In this document: positions 60,101-64,000 of the stretch, piece by piece | Layout: each line of letters opens with the position of its first letter | Position numbering within the stretch: position 1 is the stretch's first letter | Source of the DNA: Calditrichia bacterium | GTDB taxonomy: Bacteria > Calditrichota > Calditrichia > RBG-13-44-9 > J075 | DNA length: 64,000 nucleotides | Assembly: GCA_020635015.1 (NCBI GenBank) | Contig: JACKAP010000001.1 | Location: 558,001-622,000 of the forward strand | Direction of reading: 5' to 3' | Program-made: the position numbers and the translations under genes | Notes under the pieces: generated by a model | What the model saw: only the letters and a program-made list of their open reading frames with translations | The model's database searches: none | Told to the model about the DNA's origin: nothing

Positions 60101-60223
60101 AATGGGTTAATGGGTTAATGGGTTGATGGGTTAAGGCCTCGATACGATATCCACCCCTTTATCCTTCATCCTTTATCCTTCATCCTTATAGCCGTTTTCC
60201 CATCAACCCATTAACCCATCAAC
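60101..60223. repeat. TGGGTTAA octamer arms enclosing TCCTTCA heptamers
   Basis: Left arm ATGGGTTAATGGGTTAATGG at 60101-60135. Inside, 60157-60188 has CTTTATCCTTCATCC-type heptamers. The right arm CCCATCAACCCATTAACCC is at 60199-60223. GGAGG for the next gene starts 4 bp after the right arm. Confidence 0.8.
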
Positions 60224-60236
60224 AATGGAGGTCTTC

Positions 60237-60461
60237 ATGACACAAGAATTCATCGTCACCGGCATGAAATGTGACGGCTGCGCCAATGCAGTGAAAAACA
60301 AGCTCAACGAGATTGACGGGGTGCAGTCGGTGAACATCGAACTGACCGGGGGGAAAGTGGTGATCGAAAGCGTGACCGCTCTATCCCGGGAAATGGTGGC
60401 GGAGAAGGTAAAGCAGGCGGGTAAATACGAATTGGGACCACCCCAGCCGTTTTTAGAATGA
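60237..60461 (+). CDS. Heavy-metal-associated (HMA) domain protein, CopZ-like
   Basis: 74 residues from ATG 60237 with GGAGG five bases upstream; a start at 60225 would overlap the ribosome site. The metal motif GMKCDGCAN has Cys12 and Cys15 (MxCxxC). The rest follows the ferredoxin-like HMA fold (VKNKLNEIDGVQSVNIELTGGKVVIES). Small soluble HMA proteins carry Cu(I) or Zn(II) to transporters in the cytoplasm. Its position right after a permease with a His-rich loop fits a metal-related gene set. No P-type ATPase or MerR/CsoR-type regulator is present in the window. Confidence 0.9.
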   Translation: MTQEFIVTGMKCDGCANAVKNKLNEIDGVQSVNIELTGGKVVIESVTALSREMVAEKVKQAGKYELGPPQPFLE

Positions 60462-60463
60462 CC

Positions 60464-60515
60464 GTCAGCACCGGCCTGTAGCCGGTGCTGACGCAGGACG
60501 CCCTGCGAGCTTTTT
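60464..60515 (+). terminator. Double hairpin terminator after the HMA gene
   Basis: GTCAGCACCGGC at 60464-60475 pairs with 60481-60492 (loop CTGTA). A second small stem GCAGG/CCTGC (60493-60506) is followed by GAGCTTTTT. It starts 3 bp after the stop codon. Confidence 0.75.
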
Positions 60516-60607
60516 AGATTGACCCTCAGACCAGTTGCCGTAACAGCAGGAGGGCAGTTGCAAAAGTTCACAACTCATTTTATTATGAATCCTCCCTCTC
60601 GACAAAG

Positions 60608-60657
60608 ATCAGATAGGATTCGTTTGCCTGTCGTTTGGCAAACGAATCCTATCTGAT
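60608..60657 (-). terminator. 21-bp perfect hairpin overlapping the end of the sorting-domain gene
   Basis: Arms 60608-60628 and 60637-60657 (ATCAGATAGGATTCGTTTGCC) with an 8-base loop. The stop codon of the minus-strand gene (60649-60651) lies in the arm, so it works as its terminator or protects its 3' end. A T-run is not obvious. Confidence 0.6.
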
Positions 60658-63600
60658 TAAAATCATCTTGCGGCTTTTTACATAGTCCCCCGCCTTCAAT
60701 CGATAGAAATAGACTCCGGAGCTCACCCGTAAGCCGGCAGCATTACGGCCGTTCCACCGCACCCGGTGCTGCCCCGGCGCCATGTCGGCATCGGCCAGGG
60801 TCTTGATTCGCTGCCCCAGCAGGTTGAAGATCTCCAATTTTACCCTCACCTGGTGCGCCAGGTCGAAGCGGATCTGGGTTTCCGGGTTGAAGGGGTTGGG
60901 GTAGTTCTGGTATAGCGCAAATGTTTCCGGCAGCGGTACTTCCCTGTTCTCAACGTAGCCGAGCACCAGCAGGGTGTCTCCCGGGAAATTGGGCTTGTTC
61001 GTGACGATCCGGAAGATGGTGCCTTGCTCCGGCAGCAGCGCATTCACATTGGCCGGGAAGGTGGAATCGCTGACGCTGCCGCCGTTCCGGTTGACCAGCA
61101 CGATCCGGGCCATAATTTCAGCGGCCACCAGGGCTTCATCGAAACCGGAATTGACCCAGGCGTCATAACCGGCGCTGCCGGGAGCGGTATCCGCCGGATT
61201 GTAGAAATCAATCCCGTCGGTATACGGATCATTGTCGCTGCCGGAGACCACATGGTCGATTGCCGTCAGGTTAAAGAAGCCATTTTCATCCTCGTCGTAA
61301 ACCAGCGGGATCAGGCGATAGTCGTCGCTGCGGTCGTCGATATGTTCACCCATGTGCCAAAGTTCAAACGGCACATCCACGATCGCATTGCCGGTATACT
61401 TCATCCAGGCCTTACCGCCGGCAGCGGTGAAGCGAATCTCAAAGTCATTGGGAATCATCCGCGGCCAGTTCACCCCCTGGCGGCTGACCCGGGAGATAAA
61501 ATAGGCATAGCGGCCATTATTGCCCTCGGTCATGGCGGTATGGATCGCCCAGGTGCTGCCGTTGGTCTGCTGCCGCTCGGGATTGGGGCGGTCGGAACCG
61601 TTCAGCAGGGGGAAGCCGTTACGATTGAAGACATAGCAACCCTGTTCCGGAGGATCGAGCGGCCCGGCGGCGTTGGCGACCACCTGGAAGCTGCGGAAGC
61701 CCGGCTCGGCATTGGTTACCTTGAACATAATGCCATCGACCACCGGATGGGGATAGAACGGATCATTGACTACCGGCTGGTCGTCGAGCCGGAGCATGCC
61801 GTTGGTCAGATCGCGCAGCCGCCAGCGGAGTTCGCTGCTGTCCGGGGGCATGAAGTAACTGATCTGGTAATAGTGGCTGTCGAGCAATGTGGGATCGGCC
61901 ACGATCGGAAAGAGATGTTCGGTCACGCCGCGCAGCGAACTCACCGCAAGGGTATCGCCCCAAACCACGGGTAGCGTCCAGGGGATCAGCGGCTGCCGGA
62001 AGGAGAATGCCTGGACGTGAGCATCAAAGCGCAGGCGGTAGTAAAAGCGCAGCGTGTCCCCCTGTTCCGGCCCCCGCAGGAAGAAATTGAGCTGCTCGTT
62101 ACTCGCGGTTTCCCCCGGGGCGATCGTCTGTGCGAATTGGATCTCCTGGTTTTTCGCCTCCGGGGCATAATTGAAAACCGTTATTTCGCTGATGTCCCTG
62201 GCAAAGTCACGGTTCTCGATATCGAAACGCAGGCGCACCTTCTCCCGGTAGTTGATGCCGGCATCCTGCCGCCCGTTCTCCCAGTCCACCCGCCAGTGGG
62301 TGAATTCCGGCAGCGGGCGCAGGCGCATCCGGGTGAACAGGTTCTCGAATTGTTGCACACCGGATGCATGCTGTAGCGCCAGATCTCCTTTAAAAGAATA
62401 CTTCCGATTGCCCACTATCAGCGAATTCCCCCAGATGCCGTCTGCTGCGAGGCTGTCCCGGTGCGCCCCGTCATCGAAGAGCGCCAGGTTGAAGCCCGGT
62501 TCGGCGCCGGCTTCCGGTGCGAAGCGCGCTTCCGCGGCGGTGATGCCGCTAAACTCCTTTAAATCCACCCGGACCCGCAACTCGCTGATCGTGCCGCCGG
62601 GATGGCTGACCCGGTAAATGCCCCGGGGAATTCTCGCGGTTCCGGGATATTGAGCGCGGATGAGCTGAATGTGTTCTTTCATTTTCTGCACGGCGGAGAT
62701 ATGATCGCCGGCGGGGTCGATGCCGCCAACCACTGCCAGCACCACTTCCTGGGTATCGCCGTTCAGAAAGGTAAACGGGCCGGTATTGATGGATATCTGC
62801 CGGTCGCCGGGAGGACGATTGTTGCCGAGACCGTCGATATCCCCGTTCCGGGTCGCCGGATCGCCGCTGAACGGAAAGCGGGTGGGCAAACCGGCGTTGG
62901 GGCCGCTGCCGGTGATGAATGGCTCAGGGTTCAGGGTGTCGGGCGCGTAGATGAAACCGTTCAGCAGGTTATTCCAGCGCATGGTGTCGTAATAATCTCC
63001 GAACGAGGGATCGGAGATGGAGCTGGCGAGGGGGTAATAGCCGAAAGACGTCATCGGCAAATTCCGGTATCCGGCGATGCGGCGGAAATCGAACCAGGCG
63101 CTGTCGCCGGGAGCGGGCACCCGCGGCCCCTGCAGCAGGGTGTAGCCGATCGCCGCCGGGGGAAGTCCGAAGCGCTGGTAATCGGCATCCAGCGCAGAAC
63201 TGTTATACCCGAATCCGGCCTGAAGCAGCGTATCGCAGCCGGCAAAATCGTCGTGATAAGTGCCGATATCGGGATCCATCCACTTGGCGGCGAGGAACAT
63301 CGAGTCCACCGTAAAGCCGGACTTGTTGATGATCCGGTAACGTTGATAAACCGCCTGGCCGAGCGGGCCCTCACTTTTGTAGCCCCATATCGTCACCTGC
63401 ACTTCCAGGCCGATCGGCTGGGAGCCGTACAGGTCGGTCGTCACATCGGCATCGAGATCGTTGATCACGAACCAGATCACCTGGTCGGCGTCTTGCAATC
63501 CCGGTTCGTCAGTGCCGGGATCCCACTGGCCGTTGTTGTTGCGGTCGTAATAGGGCGCGCCGAGGTGGCCCGGCCAGTTGTTCCAGTCATCCTGGTAATC

Positions 63601-64000
63601 GTTCAGCACCGCCTGGGTCATCGCCGGGGTCACCATTGTGGGATCGATCAGGTTCAGCTCGGCGGCATCCTGGATCACTTGCGGATCGGTGATGGTCAAG
63701 GATTGCCAGTCGGCCCGGATGCGGTAGATGGAGGCCTGGTTGGGATCAGCGGCCACCGGGGGCGTGGCGGGGGTTCCCGCAATGGCGATATGCCCCGGCA
63801 CGGTGCCGATGCGGTAGGTCTGGCCGCCCACCCGGAAGGAACCGGGATTGCCGCCGAAATGGGACTGGGTCACCCGGCCGCCCCACACCAGGCCGTCCTG
63901 GTAAACCACCCCGGCGGTGAGGCGGGGATATTTCACGCCGGGAACTCCTGATGCGGGCTCGTGAGCGGATTCGCCGTCATTGCGAATCCAGCCGGAGATG
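60649..64000 (-). CDS. Large secreted protein with C-terminal sorting domain (partial, 5' end outside window)
   Basis: The frame is open to the window edge (over 1110 codons). The GTG at 63936 has no ribosome site, and the upstream codons read a protein-like WIRNDGESAHEPASGVPG, so the true start lies beyond 64000. The N-terminal part (EYP-like KYPRLTAGVVYQDGLVWGGRV) resembles long secreted beta-rich proteins of unknown function in Bacteroidota/KSB1-type genomes. Acidic loops such as DRNNNGQWDPGTDEPG (dockerin-like Ca loop) and VYDEDENGFFNLT occur. A FlgD-like or FN3-like beta domain precedes the sorting domain with NYPNPFNPETQIRFDL, ending KSRKMILIR. Probably exported to the surface; function unknown. 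Confidence 0.8.
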   Translation of the reverse strand, partial: ISGWIRNDGESAHEPASGVPGVKYPRLTAGVVYQDGLVWGGRVTQSHFGGNPGSFRVGGQTYRIGTVPGHIAIAGTPATPPVAADPNQASIYRIRADWQSLTITDPQVIQDAAELNLIDPTMVTPAMTQAVLNDYQDDWNNWPGHLGAPYYDRNNNGQWDPGTDEPGLQDADQVIWFVINDLDADVTTDLYGSQPIGLEVQVTIWGYKSEGPLGQAVYQRYRIINKSGFTVDSMFLAAKWMDPDIGTYHDDFAGCDTLLQAGFGYNSSALDADYQRFGLPPAAIGYTLLQGPRVPAPGDSAWFDFRRIAGYRNLPMTSFGYYPLASSISDPSFGDYYDTMRWNNLLNGFIYAPDTLNPEPFITGSGPNAGLPTRFPFSGDPATRNGDIDGLGNNRPPGDRQISINTGPFTFLNGDTQEVVLAVVGGIDPAGDHISAVQKMKEHIQLIRAQYPGTARIPRGIYRVSHPGGTISELRVRVDLKEFSGITAAEARFAPEAGAEPGFNLALFDDGAHRDSLAADGIWGNSLIVGNRKYSFKGDLALQHASGVQQFENLFTRMRLRPLPEFTHWRVDWENGRQDAGINYREKVRLRFDIENRDFARDISEITVFNYAPEAKNQEIQFAQTIAPGETASNEQLNFFLRGPEQGDTLRFYYRLRFDAHVQAFSFRQPLIPWTLPVVWGDTLAVSSLRGVTEHLFPIVADPTLLDSHYYQISYFMPPDSSELRWRLRDLTNGMLRLDDQPVVNDPFYPHPVVDGIMFKVTNAEPGFRSFQVVANAAGPLDPPEQGCYVFNRNGFPLLNGSDRPNPERQQTNGSTWAIHTAMTEGNNGRYAYFISRVSRQGVNWPRMIPNDFEIRFTAAGGKAWMKYTGNAIVDVPFELWHMGEHIDDRSDDYRLIPLVYDEDENGFFNLTAIDHVVSGSDNDPYTDGIDFYNPADTAPGSAGYDAWVNSGFDEALVAAEIMARIVLVNRNGGSVSDSTFPANVNALLPEQGTIFRIVTNKPNFPGDTLLVLGYVENREVPLPETFALYQNYPNPFNPETQIRFDLAHQVRVKLEIFNLLGQRIKTLADADMAPGQHRVRWNGRNAAGLRVSSGVYFYRLKAGDYVKSRKMILIR

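Overview
The window is GC-rich bacterial chromosome with well-spaced genes. It most likely comes from an FCB-group organism near candidate phylum KSB1 or Calditrichota. This is inferred from several gene types rather than a marker gene: four secreted proteins ending in the NYPNPFNP-type C-terminal sorting domain, a row of MacB/FtsX-type permeases, a Reg_prop sensor kinase, a DUF6702 protein and a CarboxypepD_reg/TonB receptor. No rRNA, tRNA or CRISPR array was found.

Layout. 0-5.8 kb: a truncated PafA-like phosphatase, pterin carbinolamine dehydratase, a small membrane protein, a translationally coupled ECF sigma factor and Ser/Thr kinase, an RDD membrane protein and a Tat-exported ankyrin protein. 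6.2-16.6 kb: four tandem ABC permeases with no ATPase beside them. 16.8-28.1 kb: a 2636-residue secreted protein with three beta-helix modules and two nearly identical seven-bladed FG-GAP propellers, then a second sorting-domain protein whose HAF-repeat N-terminus is broken by stops and frameshifts. 28.4-34.1 kb: NarL-type response regulator, secreted sugar-dehydrogenase-like protein, Ste24-type M48 protease, serine hydrolase. 34.1-37.2 kb: an AT-rich foreign island holding an OLD/PARIS-like ATPase plus TOPRIM pair. The ATPase is interrupted by a 1301-bp ISAzo13-type element with 26-bp inverted ends and a TAA target duplication. 37.3-43 kb: PHP phosphodiesterase, PLP-dependent dehydratase, Reg_prop sensor histidine kinase. 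43.5-57 kb: two lytic transglycosylases, a STAS protein, a GAF histidine kinase, an HDAC-like amidohydrolase, protein-isoaspartate methyltransferase, two paralogous lipoproteins and a TonB-dependent receptor. 57.4-64 kb: a probable metal-handling group (DUF6702 protein, ABC ATPase, permease with a His-rich loop, HMA protein) and a truncated sorting-domain protein.

The most unusual feature lies between genes. Nearly every long intergenic gap is built from a few short-unit repeat families: heptamers such as CCAGCAT, CTGACAA, ACAACCA and GGATGAA; CACAGAG blocks; TGGGTTGA/TGGGTGAA octamers; hexamers; and several palindromic elements. They are commonly arranged as inverted arms that enclose a different family, so one repeat type is nested in another. 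One GC-rich family lies just upstream of three plus-strand genes in the same orientation.
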